Notes: a model not told the origin generated them from the sequence alone. A stretch of 64,000 nt of DNA from Ailurus styani (GCA_002007465.1 LNAC01000741.1:101417-165416); one strand, 5' to 3'. Positions 34,266 through 46,589 are shown, counted from the first letter of the stretch. Numbers and translations: made by a program.

Positions 34266-35090
34266 CTTTTCTTCATTTTAATTTCCAATATAGTTAATAC
34301 ACAGCGTCATAGTCACGTCAGGTGTGCAATATAGTGATGCAATGGTTCCCTGCATTACTGAGCGTTCATCGCAGTAAGTGCACTCTTAATCCCATCCCTG
34401 TTCTACGCATCCCCCCCACCTCCCCCTCTGTGACCACCAGTTTGCTCTCTGTTGTTTAGAGCCTCGTCTTTGTTCATCTCTTTTTTCTCTGTTCACTTGT
34501 TTTGTTTCTCAAGTTCCACATAGGAGTCAAAATCGTACGGTATGTGTCCTCCTGTCTAACTTATTTTAACTAGGATAACACCCTGTAGGTCCATCCACGT
34601 TGTTGCCAATGGCAAGATCTCATTCTTTTTTATGGCTGAGTCATATTCTGTTGTATGTGTCCACCACATCTTCTTTGTCCATTCACCAGTTGATGGACAT
34701 TTGCATAGTTTCCATATCTTAGCTATTGTAAGTACTGCTGCTATAAACACGGGGGTGCACAGATCTTTTCAAATTTGTGTTTTCGTTTTCTCTGGGCAAA
34801 TACCCAGTAGTGAAATTACTGGATCATAGAGTATTCTGTCTTTAATTTCCTGAGGACCCTGCACACTGCTTCCCAGAGCCGCTGAACCAGTTCACACTCC
34901 CACCAACAGTGCAGGAGGTTCGTCTTTCTCCACATCCTCACCAGCATCTGTTGTGTCTTGTGTTTGTTCTTTTAGCCATTCTGAGGGTGGGAGCTGAAAT
35001 CTCATTATAGTTTCAGTTTGCATGTCCTTGATGGTGAGTGAGGTCGAGCATCTTTTCATGTGTCTGTTGGACATCTGATTGCTTTTTATG
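34266..35090 (-). mobile_element. LINE-1 3' fragment, antisense
   Basis: It shares the arrangement of the copy at 29.7 kb: CCAATATAGTTAATACACAG near the 3' end, then TTTTTTATGGCTGAGTCATA and CCACCAACAGTGCAGGAGG. It is more diverged and shorter, ending before the ORF2 C-terminus is well represented. Confidence 0.88.
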
Positions 35091-35369
35091 TTTCAGGAAC
35101 TTTCTCTAACCTTCACTAATGTGAGGTTTAGCCATGACTCCCGGAGGGCGATATCAAATCTTCTTAAATCTCACTTGGCTTTTTTTTTTTTTTTTTTCAC
35201 TTGGCTTTAAAATACCTGCAATGATGAACCTACAGAGAAGTCCCTGCTTAAATGAAGTGTCTCGATGACCAAGCATGCTCTAACCCTAGCAAGGCCTGGT
35301 TCTTGGCAATATCAAGTAAAGTCAGCGGGAACTAGGAAAAATAACTATGGGCCTGTAAGACACTTCCCA

Positions 35370-35500
35370 CCACATTTTATTTAGCCTTCATGACAACCCC
35401 ATGTAGCAAGTGTCCTCATTTTACAGAAGAGGAAATGCAGTCTAGAGACAGGCCCCTGCTGAGAGGAGCGGATCTGGGACTCAACTCTCCTTGGGACTCC
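35370..35500 (+). repeat. MIR
   Basis: TTAGCCTTCATGACAACCCC, TCATTTTACAGAAGAGGAAA and GGATCTGGGACTCAACTCTC. Confidence 0.7.
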
Positions 35501-35879
35501 TCCCACTGCATCTCACTGGCCAGTGCTGGCACGGCAGCCTGGCTGGGCCCGTCTGACCACTTGACCAGCCCCATGCCGCCCCTGACATGGAACTGAGCAC
35601 CGCTTCCTCCCTGCTTTCACTGGGTGTTACGGGGGTCCTGTGGCGTTCCCAGATCCGCCTGGAAGCCCCTGGGAGTGGAGCCACCCGGCCCAGAGAAGCC
35701 AGGGCAACGGCCATGCCGGCTCCCCGCAGGCAGGGAGCGGGGCTGCGGGTGCGGGAGTGATGGGATGAGGCATCGCCTGGGCTGTCCGCAGCCCCATTGT
35801 GGATAAGAAAAACCGAATCGTCCTGTGAGTCATCCGCCAGGTATCTGGGTGAGGAGCACGCTGGCTGGTGTGCTAAGAG

Positions 35880-36850
35880 AGCCTTCTAGTGCGCGGGCGG
35901 TGGGGGCGGAGCAGGTGCAGGGACGAGGATGGCAGGACCAGGCTGGGTTGTTGGTGTCTTCGGCCTGTACTTGCTTCTGGGGCTGCGATCCGTGCATTTG
36001 CGCAGGCTCGCCCCTGCGGGGACCCGGCCCGGGACTCCTGCGAGGAGCGGCTGCTCAGGCCCTGGGCGCCCCTGTGGAAACGGAGATCCCCCTCCTGCCC
36101 GCGGAAGGGGTCCGCGTCCCCCCCGGTGACCGATCCTCGGCGCCCTGGTTCCTGCCTCCCCCTTCCTGCTCCGGGGCCACGAGGCCCTGAGCCCGGGCTG
36201 GGGAGCGCAAAGGGAGGACCGGAGCGGCGTCCCCCGTCGGAGGACCCGCCCAGCTCGCCCGCGCTGACAGGAACCGGAGCGAGGGCTACTCCTCGCCCAG
36301 CCGGCGGGAGCCGGGGACCCTCCTGGGTTTGCACCCTCGTTCTCTGGAAGCGCTGAGCGCCTCCTCGGCTGCTGGAGCCTTGCGTTCTTGCTGGCCCAGC
36401 CTCTCCTTGCCCAGAGAATCACTGAGCTGAAGCGCTGCCCGTTTTCTTCGTAGTAGCGTTAACTTGAACAAATCAGGAGCGAGCCAGCTCGAGGGGCCTG
36501 AGCCAGTCGCTCCTGTCACAGATGAGGAAGCGGAGGCGGAGGCAGCCGTTCACGCGGCTCCCCTGACGGCTGGGTCCGGGGCCGCCCGCCCCAGGCGGCT
36601 CGGCTCGCGAAATAGCTCCTCTGGCTCTCCCTTCTGCAGGACAGGCCTTGCCTTCCCAGAAGCTTAACCCCTTCGTCCCAGTCCCCGCACCGTCTGGACC
36701 CCGCATGCTCCCCGGAGAGCTGCCCGAGCCATTCGCCCGCCGTCGTCCCGGCACCTGCTCCCACCCGCGAGCCGGTCCGCCCAGCCCTGCACCTGCGGGC
36801 GCGGGCACCTCCCTCACGCTCGGCTTCCGGGGCTCTCCTTCTCTGGCCCC
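35880..36850. other. CpG-rich block in intron 1
   Basis: GCGCGGGCGGTGGGGGCGGA and many CG dinucleotides over about 1 kb. It is a candidate CpG island with no recognisable coding content; an alternative first exon cannot be excluded. Confidence 0.5.
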
Positions 36851-37289
36851 TCATGGTGCAGGGTCCTGGGTAAAAGGCCAGACCCTTCTCCACCTACGGA
36901 AGCCGAAGCGAGCTTCCGTCCAAGGGCTGGCATGGCTCCACCACCCCCTCCACATCCCGAGACTTCCCGTGACCCCAGCCCGCGAACGGCCCTGCCGTGA
37001 GTTAGGCTGTTGGTGGCTGGAGTCGAGTCCCGCGGGAGGTAGCCCGTCTGTGTTTTGCACGATTCCGAAGATTCCGTTTGGTAAATCCCTCTGACACAGA
37101 GATGTGGTGCCAGCCCCCCTGGTCTGCCAACTCTTCCTGCAGGATGAGCACGGAAATGACTTGGCAGCAGCGGGATCCCTACCCAGCCCTTGCAATTCTG
37201 CAACGCGAGCCAGCAGCCGCCTGGCGCCTCTGTGAGGAGGGCAAGTGAGCCCGCGTCCCAACTGACACCCACCGTGTGGCAGTCAGTAC

Positions 37290-37620
37290 CTTAGTGACAA
37301 CAACGTGAGGGAAAGCTTATCATGGGCCAGGCATGACGTGCATTATCTCCTCTGGGCTTTACAACCCAAATAATAGCATATAATCAGATGAGGTAAGCCT
37401 TATTTCGCAAGCAGGGAAACTGAGGCTGGGCGAAGTTAAGTGTCTTGCCTAAGATCACATTTCTGGTAAGAGGACGGGTTTGCTCTTGAACCTGAACTAT
37501 CTGATCAAACACTAGCTCTTAGCATCCCCATGACCCCCTCGGGGCTGTTATTATCCACATTTTACAGATGAGACTCTAAGCAGATCTGTCAATTGCCTGA
37601 GATTCCACCACCCACGATGG
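37290..37620 (+). repeat. Two adjacent MIR copies
   Basis: First copy: GGGCCAGGCATGACGTGCAT, GGGAAACTGAGGCTGGGCGA, AGTTAAGTGTCTTGCCTAAG. Second copy: TTATCCACATTTTACAGATG and TCTGTCAATTGCCTGAG. Confidence 0.8.
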
Positions 37621-37699
37621 TAAAAAATCTCGACTTGTTGGCCTTCAGATTCTGTGCTTGCTTCACCATTCCTGCTTGCTGTATCACATGAGGAAGGTA

Positions 37700-38530
37700 A
37701 ACTTTATACACAATGAAACTCACCTATTTCAAGTGTACAAGTCAAAGCGTTGACAGCTGGATACAGTCACGTAACCACCGCCATGAGGTATAGACCACAG
37801 TCGAGAGGTGGCACAGTTCCATCCCCCCGAAGTTCCCTTGCACCCTCTGCGGTCAATCCCATGTCCCGACCCCTGGTCCCGGCCGATCGAGATCTGCTCT
37901 CGGTCATTACAGCTTTGCCTTTTAAAAATATTATGTGAATGGAACCATACTAGTAGCGTTTTGTGTCTGACTTCTTTCACTTGGCCTACAGCCTTCAAGA
38001 GTCATCCGCGTGTGCATCACTGGTTCATGCCTTTGGGTTGAGTAGCGTTCTGTGACACAACGCACGATATGCTGGTTTGCCCACTCACCAGTCGAGACTT
38101 TTGGGTTGTTTCTAGATCCGGGCCATCCAGAATAAAACGGCTCTAAATATTTGCAGAGGAGTTTTTACGTGGACCTATGTTTTCCCGTCTCTTGGGCAAA
38201 TGCCTAAGAGTGGGATTGTTGGGTTCCTCAGTTCGCGCATGTTTAACTCGATGAGAAGGTGCCAGGCAATTTTTCTAAGTGGCTGTCGCATCTAGCATTC
38301 TCCCCAGCCGTGCGGGCGTTCCGGTTGCTCCGTAGTCTCCCCAGCGTTTGGTATTATCAGGTATTGGCCATGCTGTGGGTGCATAGGGGTGTCTCTTTGC
38401 AGTTCTAATTTGCATTTACTTGATCACTCCTGTGCTTATGAGCCACTCGTATATCTTTTCTGGTGAAGTGTCTGTTCGAATCCTTTGCCCATTTGTTTCG
38501 GGTCTTATTATTACCGAATTTGATTTCATC
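37700..38530 (-). mobile_element. Older LINE-1 3' fragment, antisense
   Basis: CTATTTCAAGTGTACAAGTC at the 3' end, then CATTGGTTCATGCC-like, GAGTGGGATTGTTGGGTTC and CTTTGCCCATTTG blocks in the order of an older L1 3' UTR. It is heavily substituted. Confidence 0.75.
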
Positions 38531-38569
38531 CCAGAATGTGAATTCCCAGATGCCTTTCTGCAGGAAGCA

Positions 38570-38795
38570 GGACAGTACTGTGTTTGGGAAAACAGGCTTG
38601 AGGATCACATCTGTGCGTGGCTGCTAAGCTGCGCTACACGGGCCCCGTTACTTGAGCTCTCGAGCTGTGTTCTCGTCAGCAGATTGGAAGTGATTATGAA
38701 ACCCACGTCCCAGGGATGTCGTGAGAATTGAAAGCGATGATCTTAACATAGCACCTGGCATGATAAACCTTCAGCAAATGAGCTGCTTTATTACA
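38570..38795 (-). repeat. MIR, antisense
   Basis: GTCGTGAGAATTGAAAGCGA, TTAACATAGCACCTGGCATG and CTTCAGCAAATGAGC mark the MIR 5' part in reverse. Confidence 0.75.
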
Positions 38796-39974
38796 GGGGA
38801 GAAAATACGTGGCAAAAGGCTACTATTACTAATTAAAAGCCAGTTCCTAAGGAGAGAGGTGTAAGCAATGGTAGCAGGTGTGGAAAGATCAGCGGGAGCA
38901 TTGACAGCGCTGGGCACAACAGGGACCTGAGCAGCGCCCCCCGCCAGGGTCACCACACGCAGGTGTGGACTCAGGTGGGACTGTGTCCTGGAGTGCTCTC
39001 GGTGGCACCCGGAGGGGACCCTCCCACTGTGACTCAGCCCCAGACCCAAAGGGAGCAGCCGGAGTGAAGAGCAGAGGAAAAACAGTGGTCTGGCCATTGA
39101 CCAGCCTCTCCAGGCTGACGGTCAGACTCCCCGGGCTTCCCAGTCTCCCCGTTTCATGCCAAGGAGGACTGCCGTTTTGCTCTGTAAAACCCAATAGACC
39201 TTTCAAGCAAAACCACTACACTCAGCTAGGTAGTTTCCTTTTCTCTTCTCTGAAGGACGTGGCAAGAGGAGACGGGGCGATCATTAAATGATTCCGAGAC
39301 CCCCTTGGGCCGCATCCCCGCTGAGTAGGCTCCTTGGGCAGGTAGAGCCCGGCCCACGCAGGGCGCATCTTCGACGCAGCTGAGATTGGGCGCTTGTGCC
39401 TAGAGCGGCCCGGGGAAGCACGGGCGTGGGGGACAGCTGCCGAGCCCAGACCAGGGCTGCGGAGTTCAGGTCCCCTGGGACAGACGTCCTTCTGCCTTGA
39501 CAGGGGCCTCGTGCCTCCCTGGGCCTCAGTTTGCTCCTTGATGAAATGTGTCTGAAAATATCAACAGCCGACACAAAGGTTCGACCACTCTAGGTACAGA
39601 AGCAGACACATCTTAAGAACATTTTAGGTATGTCATGTTTTAGGATAAATTGAGTGGTTGAAAGTGGAGACGACAGATGCCCAGGGATGGGAACCTGAAA
39701 TTATGATGGAATGATTGCCTAGCTCCAAGTAGAGGCCAGAGGCTCAGATTGCTAAGTATTAGACCCAGCACAGAAGATCGCCTTCTCTGCCCTCTAGTTC
39801 CTGCTCCAATGACCTTGGATGCGTCAATGAGCCTGAATGAAAATACCCAAGGGTGGAATGCCCAAAGCCAGCCCTGGCTGATCCTTTGTTTCCATTTTCA
39901 CTCGAGGTCCTGATCTATATTTATCAGGCTTCCACAGTGTCAGCCCAGAGGTGCTGGCTAGACCTGCAGCACCC

Positions 39975-40110
39975 TTCGTTTCTTCATCCATTCATTTACT
40001 GGCACTTACGACAGGCCCAGCAATGGGCTGGGGTGGGGACGTGAATAATACAAGGTGCCCGTGCTCAGAGACTGCAGCCGAGGAGACAGCCGTGCACAAG
40101 TGTGGGCCTC
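39975..40110 (+). repeat. L2-like fragment
   Basis: CATTCATTTACTGGCACTTA, CAGGCCCAGCAATGGGCTGG and a GTGCTCAGAG end follow the order of the L2 3' consensus. Confidence 0.5.
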
Positions 40111-41619
40111 GGATCAGCCCTCTGAGCTCCAGCCTCTTCTCAGTGGCCTCAAACACCTGCTCTTCTGGTTTCTCGGCCTTTGTGTTTTGTGTCAGCTCTA
40201 CTTGGGAGGTGAAGACCCCCTTCTCTCCCTTCTACACACGCCTTGCTTGCCTCCTGTCCCTCTGTAGCATTTTCTGCCCTGAGGAAAGATAAAGTGGGGG
40301 TGAATCTAAGGATGGTGTTGCCTGCACGGCTTCCTCACTCACTTGCATGAGGAAAGGACCAGTGCCCCCTGGTTCGTCGTCACAGCCCGGCGCGGGGCCC
40401 GGGGTGCACGGAGAAGGGGTGGATGGACAAACGAGTCCTAGATGTGCCCTGCCCGCGGTGACCCAAGCCACAGAGCGTCCGTCCGAGGGGCTCCGTGGGG
40501 AGGGCCCGGCTTCAGACGGGGAGGGGGAGGGGAGGCTGTAACAGGAGAGGCTGCAGCTGACTGGAGGCAGGCCCGGGTCCTTGGGTGACTTGTTCTAATC
40601 TTAGAAGGTATGTCTCGGCTTTCTGCTGCGGCCCGGGGACACATGTCCCAGACCCCAGGACACCCGCTGACTGTCACTGTCACTCCAGAAATCCCTGGGG
40701 GGCACTTGGGGCGGGAACTGTGCCCTAACCCTCCCGGGCACCCCCCTCGCCCCAGCCAGCCCGGCCTCTCTTCCCCGCCCACCCCCTCCCCGCTCCCCGG
40801 CTCCCCGGCTCCCCTCTCAGGAGAGGGCGCCCCTGCCCCTGGCAGCCAGAGCCAGAGATCTGGACAGGACCCGGACTCCTCCCCACACCACCTGCTCAGT
40901 CACCCATCCTGCTTTGTAACCCTTTCTCCTAAACAGCTTTCAGGTCCCGTCCCCGTGTCCCTTCCCAGGTCAGGCCAGCATGGCCCTCAGCCCGCAGACT
41001 CCCGAGATCGCAGAACGCTCTCTCCAGCCCTCTGGCCATGAAGCCTCCCTTGCTCAGGACAGCCACGGGCTCCCGAGTGGGACGGAGCGCTCGCAGTCAC
41101 CTCTGAGCCCTGCTCTCAGCCCCTGCGAGGTGCTCGTCCTCACTGTCCTGCGGGGACAGTGGCCCCAAGCTCCCCACGCGCCCGTTCGCCATGAACCCCT
41201 GGAGTCCTCCGCCGTGCGGTGGGGACCCGTTCAGATGCTCTGAGCGGGGCGAGTCCACAAACTGGCAAACTCACGAGGCTCAGTGTCCAACAGCTACAAA
41301 CCACTGACGGCAGACTCACCATCTTCAAGACCCTCCGGCCCCCGCCACCCGACTTTCTGCATCCTGGCCGCTGCCCCCAGACGTCGGCGGCCCTCAGCCT
41401 CTCTCAGGGCCTCAGCCCCCTCCCGACCCTCCACACGCTCTTCCCAAATGCTCCTCCCAGATACAGTGCTCCCTCGCAGAGCCAGATGCAGGAAGGGGCT
41501 TGGCCCCGTGCAAGCGTCGTTCAGGGCCAGGGTCCACCTCTGTGAGCACCCAAGGGTGTCCATGCACTCAGGTCCACCTCTGATCCCAATGGCAACAGCC
41601 TCCAGACCGGGCTCCCTGT

Positions 41620-41960
41620 CCCCAGCCCGTCCGATGCTCAACCACAGGGAGCATTGAAATAAACGCAGTGGTTTTGCTTAAAACCTGCTGATGACTTTGC
41701 ATGGCCTTTCGAGCAGGGTCCCAGCTTAGAGGCCCTTTCCATTCTGGCCGCTGTTTTCCCTCCAGCCCCCTCACGTCCCTCCCACCTCAAGCCCTGCACC
41801 AGGCTGGGGGACCCCTTGTGCCTCCTAAGCTGCCCCTGGCCTCCCAACCTTCACACATAGTGCTCCCTCCGGCCAACCACTCAGGGCATTAGCACCCAGA
41901 GTACTCCGCATTCATTGTTTATTTGTTCACGGCCGGTCCCTCCACCAAACATGGCTTCCA
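41620..41960 (-). repeat. L2-like fragment
   Basis: Pyrimidine-rich run with CTGATGACTTTGCATGGCC, CCCTCACGTCCCTCCCACC and a TTGTTTATTTGTTCA block, typical of antisense L2. Confidence 0.45.
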
Positions 41961-43149
41961 CTGACAGCGGGCACCGTGTCTTCACCACGACATGCCCACA
42001 TCTCGGGGCGCACAGCTCGGGGTGCTCAGCAAACCCTGGCCGGCTCGCCGTAGTCCTTCTCCGTGGCCAGGGCAGCGAACGGCAGAAGCCCATCACGCCG
42101 CCCGTCTGGCGGTCACAAGTTTGAAATGGGTCTCGTTGCACTAAAATCAAGTTGCTGGCAGGGTTGTGGCTCTTCCGGAGGCTCTCGGGGAGAAACTGCC
42201 TCCTGGCTTTTTCCAGCTCGGAGGCTGCCTGCGCGTCCCGGCTGCGGCCCCTCCACCTCCGGGCCCACAGCCTCACTCGGACGCCCACTGCCCTTCCGCC
42301 GCGCCCCGCACGTCCGGGAAGCCTCCCGACTGCGCTGGGACCACCCAGCTCATTCAGCGCAATCTCCCTACTTTAAGGGCCTCAGCCTTCGTCCCCCTCT
42401 GCCGTCGAACCTGCCGTATTCACGGGTCCCAGAGATTAGGACGCGGTCATCTTGGGGGCCGTTATTCTGCCTACCAAGCAGATGCATCACACTTTAAATA
42501 CTTTAAGTCCCCAGGAGCCCATGACCTCTGGGGTGCACACCGCACCCCGTGGCCGCCTCTGTCTCCTGGCAGCCAGTGGGCATTCGCCATCACGCGTGCA
42601 GAGCCTAACTCCCCCATGAGGGAGGGGAGGCAGGGACCCCCACCACACGGGTGAGGAGGCCGAGGCTTCAGGAGCCCATGTGAGGTGACCAAAGTCACCC
42701 AAGAAAGGGTCAGATCCAGGACCATGCTCCGGACCTACCCAGGGTCCTGACCAGCCAGCCGCCGCGTGCGCCCTGCATGACGTGTGGTAGCCAGCAATGA
42801 CCATAATCAGGGACGGCGAAGAGGAGGAAAAAGATGATGATGGACACACCCTCCTTCCCAACAGCCTTCAGAGAGCAGCCGCAGGTCCCTCCTGTCTCCC
42901 AGGATGGCAGAAGGGGTAGAAACACAGGCTGTTGCACCATCTGCTTCCGGAAGCTTCTCCCACACAGCAAACCCTATAGCTCCCCCATCACGACATTTTC
43001 TTAGCTCACCTGCCCCTGGGAAGTAAAGTCCACGTTCCCGAGGGCCGCCCCGGCAGCCCGGCTTTCTTGCGCATGGCCGCGAGTGATGGGTCTAGCACAG
43101 AGGTCGCTCTCAGCAGGTGTCGGCTCCAAGGGCCCCTATCATCCCATGT

Positions 43150-43510
43150 CCTCATCACAACACAGTAAGACCGGGATTATCGACCTCATGCAATACGTGG
43201 TCTTCTGTGACGGGCTTCTTTCCCTGAGCACGCATGTCTTCGAGGTTCATCCACATTGTAGCGTGATCAATACTTCGTTCCTTCTCATGGCCAAGTAATA
43301 GTCCAGTGCATGGATATGCCACAGTTGCCTTCCATTCAACCGTGAGTTGAATGAGTGAGTGGCCATGGATTTGATATTTTGATCCAACTGTTTTGATTTG
43401 ACCCAGAGTTTTGGACGGTTGGGATGTGTCTGTATTCCTGATCGATGTCACGACCCTAAGAAGCATAAAAGCATGCTTCGTTTATTGTTTTAATCGTTCG
43501 TTGCCATGCA
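43150..43510 (-). mobile_element. Old LINE-1 3' UTR fragment, antisense
   Basis: CATGTCTTCGAGGTTCATCC, CTCATGGCCAAGTAATAGTC and CATGGATATGCCACAG correspond to the L1 3' UTR block also seen at 30.0 and 34.6 kb. Confidence 0.65.
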
Positions 43511-43794
43511 CATCAGTTTCTCAGTGATGGTTTGGACACTCAGTGGTGGAGTGTGTGTTGAGAGTCGCCCTTGGTGCTAAGATAGGCAACTAAAATGGTT
43601 GCGTCAAGACGCCCCCCGTGAGCAACAGATGGCAGGGAACAGCAGGGAGCACATCTTACCCAGGGGGCTCCCCCTGAGGCTTCGGGGATCCAAAGGAAAT
43701 GGGAGAGCAAGAGTAGACTAGACGAGAAGCTGACACCCCTTGGCATACTCCGGGGAGCCACTGGCCCCATAGCCAGCTTTAGTAACAGCTAACA

Positions 43795-44250
43795 ATTCTG
43801 GAAAGCTGACGTCATGCCATGCCCTGTTCCAAGCATTTTACATGTGTGAACTCATTAAACCCCTCCAATGACCACGTATCACAGGTGCTACCATCATCAT
43901 CCCCATTTTACAGATAGAAACCGGGGCACGGTGCTCACTTGGGCAGCGTATATACTAAAAGGCGCGTCTGGGTGGCTCAGTGGGTTAAGTGTCTGCCTTC
44001 GATTTGGGTCATGATCCCAGGATCCTGGGTTTGAGCTCTGTGTCGATTCTCCCTCTGCCTCCCCCCTCCACTGCTCGTGCTCTCTCTCTCTTGCTCACTC
44101 TCTCTCTCCAATAAATAAATAAAATCCTAATAAAATAAGAAACGGAGGCACAAAAAAGTTAGGTACCTCGTCCAGGGCCACAGAACTAGTAAATGCAGAG
44201 GCCGGATTTGAACCCGGTGCTCTGACTCTCAGCCTGAGCTCTGCGCTCTC
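43795..44250 (+). repeat. MIR split by the chimeric SINE
   Basis: The left part (to 43929) has AAGCATTTTACATGTGTGAA and CCCCATTTTACAGATAGAAA. The right part resumes after 44151 with CACAGAACTAGTAAATGCAG and GGATTTGAACCCGGTGCTC. Together they make one MIR of the usual layout. Confidence 0.85.
43930..44137 (+). mobile_element. U6 snRNA / carnivore SINE chimeric retrocopy
   Basis: Bases 43931-43960 match the first 30 nt of U6 snRNA (about 26 identical, including the block TATACTAAAA). They are followed without a gap by a carnivore SINE leader (GGCGCGTCTGGGTGGCTCAG), SINE body, CT-rich stretch and AATAAATAAATAAAATCC tail. The whole is flanked by one 14-bp duplication: AGAAACCGGGGCAC at 43916-43929 and AGAAACGGAGGCAC at 44138-44151 (12 of 14 identical). 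This shows the two parts inserted together. The target was an older MIR, which continues on both sides. LINE-1 template switching producing U6 5' chimeras is known in other mammals. Confidence 0.88.
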
Positions 44251-44719
44251 CTGCCCCGCGTGGAGCATGAGAACGCTGCCAGCTGTGCCTCCTCCCGGGT
44301 AGACAGGGCTCATCTGGACCTCGCGGGGACTCTGGGGACGCGGCCACCCCCTGGTGTCTCCGGGAGAACGATGCCATAGCCTCCAGGAAGCGGCGCGTGT
44401 GCTGCAGATCGGCTGGAGCAAAGGCTGATGGATCTTTAGAATTCTGTTTACAAATGAGGAGACTGGGGGTCGGCGAGACCCACGTGCAGGACGTTTGGGA
44501 GCCAAGATTAGAACGCAGATTTGACTCTGTATTAGTTCTTTCCTCTTCCGTCAAACACTCCCTGTGCCTCCCCAGCTCCGCCAGACTCAAAGCAAAGGCG
44601 TTTTCCGTGTGCTTGTCCGGGAGCTAACGGGTTCGAGAGAGAGATCTAACATCTCATCTCCCGAATCACGTCTAAGGTCCTCGCTCTCCAACGGCGCTCG
44701 GGATGACCATGTCGGTCCC

Positions 44720-45300
44720 CTTCTCTGTTGTCTTCTCTGCTCTCCCTGTGCCGCCCGGGCCGCCGCCGTGAGCCCAGCCCGCCCTGCCTGGACGGCCCGC
44801 CGCGCCCCCGAGGCCGCGGCTACACGGGCTCTCAGACCACTCAGCGTCCGCCGTGCGTCCCACCGACGAGGGCTGCTGACCTCCGTCCACGCCGCGGGGC
44901 TGCGGCCACAGCCTGGGAGGAAGTGGGAAGCCCTAAAGGTCCTGCGGAGGGACACAGTCCCCGGGGCAGGGGTCTGGGACTCCTTCTCGTGCACAGTCCC
45001 TCGCCGGGGTTTCCCGGGGGAGAATCTCAGCCGCCAAGAACCTGCCATTTTCAGATCCTCACAGCCTGCAGGTGGGCAGATCGGGCATATTTGGGACTTC
45101 GGGGCCTTACGTGAAATTCCTGGTCCGCGTCCACACACACCGTTTCTGTTCCTCTGCCTCATCCCGCGCTGGTCTTCCCCTTCCTCCCCCGCCCCACGCC
45201 CCCCTCCTCCAACAAGGGCCGTTTCCTCCCCGAGGGCGCGCACGGCGGTCCAGGGCCCGCGGCGGCGTCCGCAGGGCTTCCAGAAGTGATGGGGAGGGTC
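44720..45300. other. CpG-rich block in intron 1
   Basis: GCCGCCCGGGCCGCCGCCGT near 44755 and CGAGGGCGCGCACGGCGG near 45230. A 372-codon minus-strand frame crosses it, but the composition is that of GC-rich non-coding DNA. Confidence 0.45.
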
Positions 45301-45802
45301 TGCGCAGCACCGGCAGACACAGTGTTCCTTCTGTGCGGTGACATCCCGGGCGTCTGACCCTCTGTCAGCTGAGCCACGGGCATCTTCAGCCCGAGCCGTC
45401 GCATCTGCAGGAAAATGTGCGCCCGGGCCGCTCCCTGGTGAACGACACCGCCCCGGTTCGTAAGGAGATGGCCCAGAGTTCGGTCTGTGGGCCCTTTCTT
45501 TGCCCCACTCTGTGTATCGTCTGATTTCATCTAGTCCTGTGCCTGCAAACACCAGCTCTACCGAGTGACTGTCCAGTTTCAGGCCCAGCCTGGACGTCTC
45601 CTCTGAGCTCCAGACGTGGTCCCCTTCGGTTCCCTCTCCTGCATCCGCACTTGGATGCCTAACACATGTCCAGCGTGCACGACCAAGAGACACCGGCTCC
45701 TCCACCGTCTGCCCTCACGGCCACCTCTCCCCGCAAACCATCCCTAGCGCAGGAAAAAGTACCCCGGCCCCCACGGTCCACGTCAGACCTCCAGGAGCCA
45801 TG

Positions 45803-46450
45803 CTTGGCTGCCCCCTTCCCTTGCTCCCGGGCCGGTGCAACAGTCCTTCCTCACTGTCTGCCCCCAGATGCTCCCGGGCTGGTGCAACAGTCCTTCCTCA
45901 CTGTCTGCCCCCTTCCCTTGCTCCCAGGCCCGGTGCATCAGTCGTTCCTCACTGTCTGCCCCCTTCCCTTGCTCCCGGGCCCGGTGCATCAGTCCTTCCT
46001 CACTGTCTCCCCCAGATGCTCCCGGGACCGGTGCATCAATCGTTCCTCACTGTCTGCCCCCAGATGCTCCCGGGACCGGTGCATCAGTCCTTCCTCACTG
46101 TCTGCCCCCAGATGCTCCCAGGACCGGTGCATCAGTCCTTCCTCACTGTCTGCCCCCTTCCCTTGCTCCCCGGGCCGGTGCAACAGTCCTTCCTCACTGT
46201 CTGCCCCCAGATGCTCCCGGGCCGGTGCATCAGTCGTTCCTCACTGTCTGCCCCCAGATGCTCCCGGGACCGGTGCATCAGTCCTTCCTCACTGTCTGCC
46301 CCCTTCCCTTGCTCCCAGGCTGGTGCATCAGTCCTTCCTCACTGTCTGCCCCCAGATGCTCCCGGGCCTGGTGCAACAGTCCTTCCTCACTGTCTGCCCC
46401 CAGATGCTCCCGGGCCGGTGCATCAGTCCTTCCTCACTGTCTGCCCCCAG
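45803..46450 (+). repeat. Minisatellite, 47-51 bp units, about 13 copies
   Basis: GTGCATCAGTCCTTCCTCAC plus TGTCTGCCCCC starts at 45835, 45882, 45933, 45984, 46031, 46079, 46127, 46178, 46225, 46273, 46323, 46371 and 46418. Two unit types are mixed: a 47-48 bp form with CAGATGCTCCCGGG and a 50-51 bp form with TTCCCTTGCTCCCGGG. The copies are nearly identical. The open frames of 253-276 codons across it are by-products. Confidence 0.97.
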
Positions 46451-46589
46451 ATCCCCCCCGACCCGGCCCCACGAGCCTGGCCGCCCGCCTTAGCGCTCAG
46501 CAGGACCACCCGCCGAAGCTCCCTGCTGGTCCTTGCTTCCACAGCCGGCCGTCTCCACAGACAGCCTCTGCGGGTGACTCAGCTCCCCC

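Larger units (their letters stand above)
38800..43145. other. Intronic sequence with only L2-like fragments
   Basis: Pyrimidine-rich blocks near 40750 and 41350. There are several open frames without recognisable domains and no gene. Confidence 0.45.

Noticed and set aside
40168..40182. U2 snRNA-like TTTCTCGGCCTTTG
   Set aside because: Only about 12 bases match the U2 start, with no continuation, tail or duplication; chance is likely.
44587..45705. 372-codon minus-strand frame
   Set aside because: It runs across a CpG-rich block with few stops. No recognisable domain, and the composition is not protein-like.
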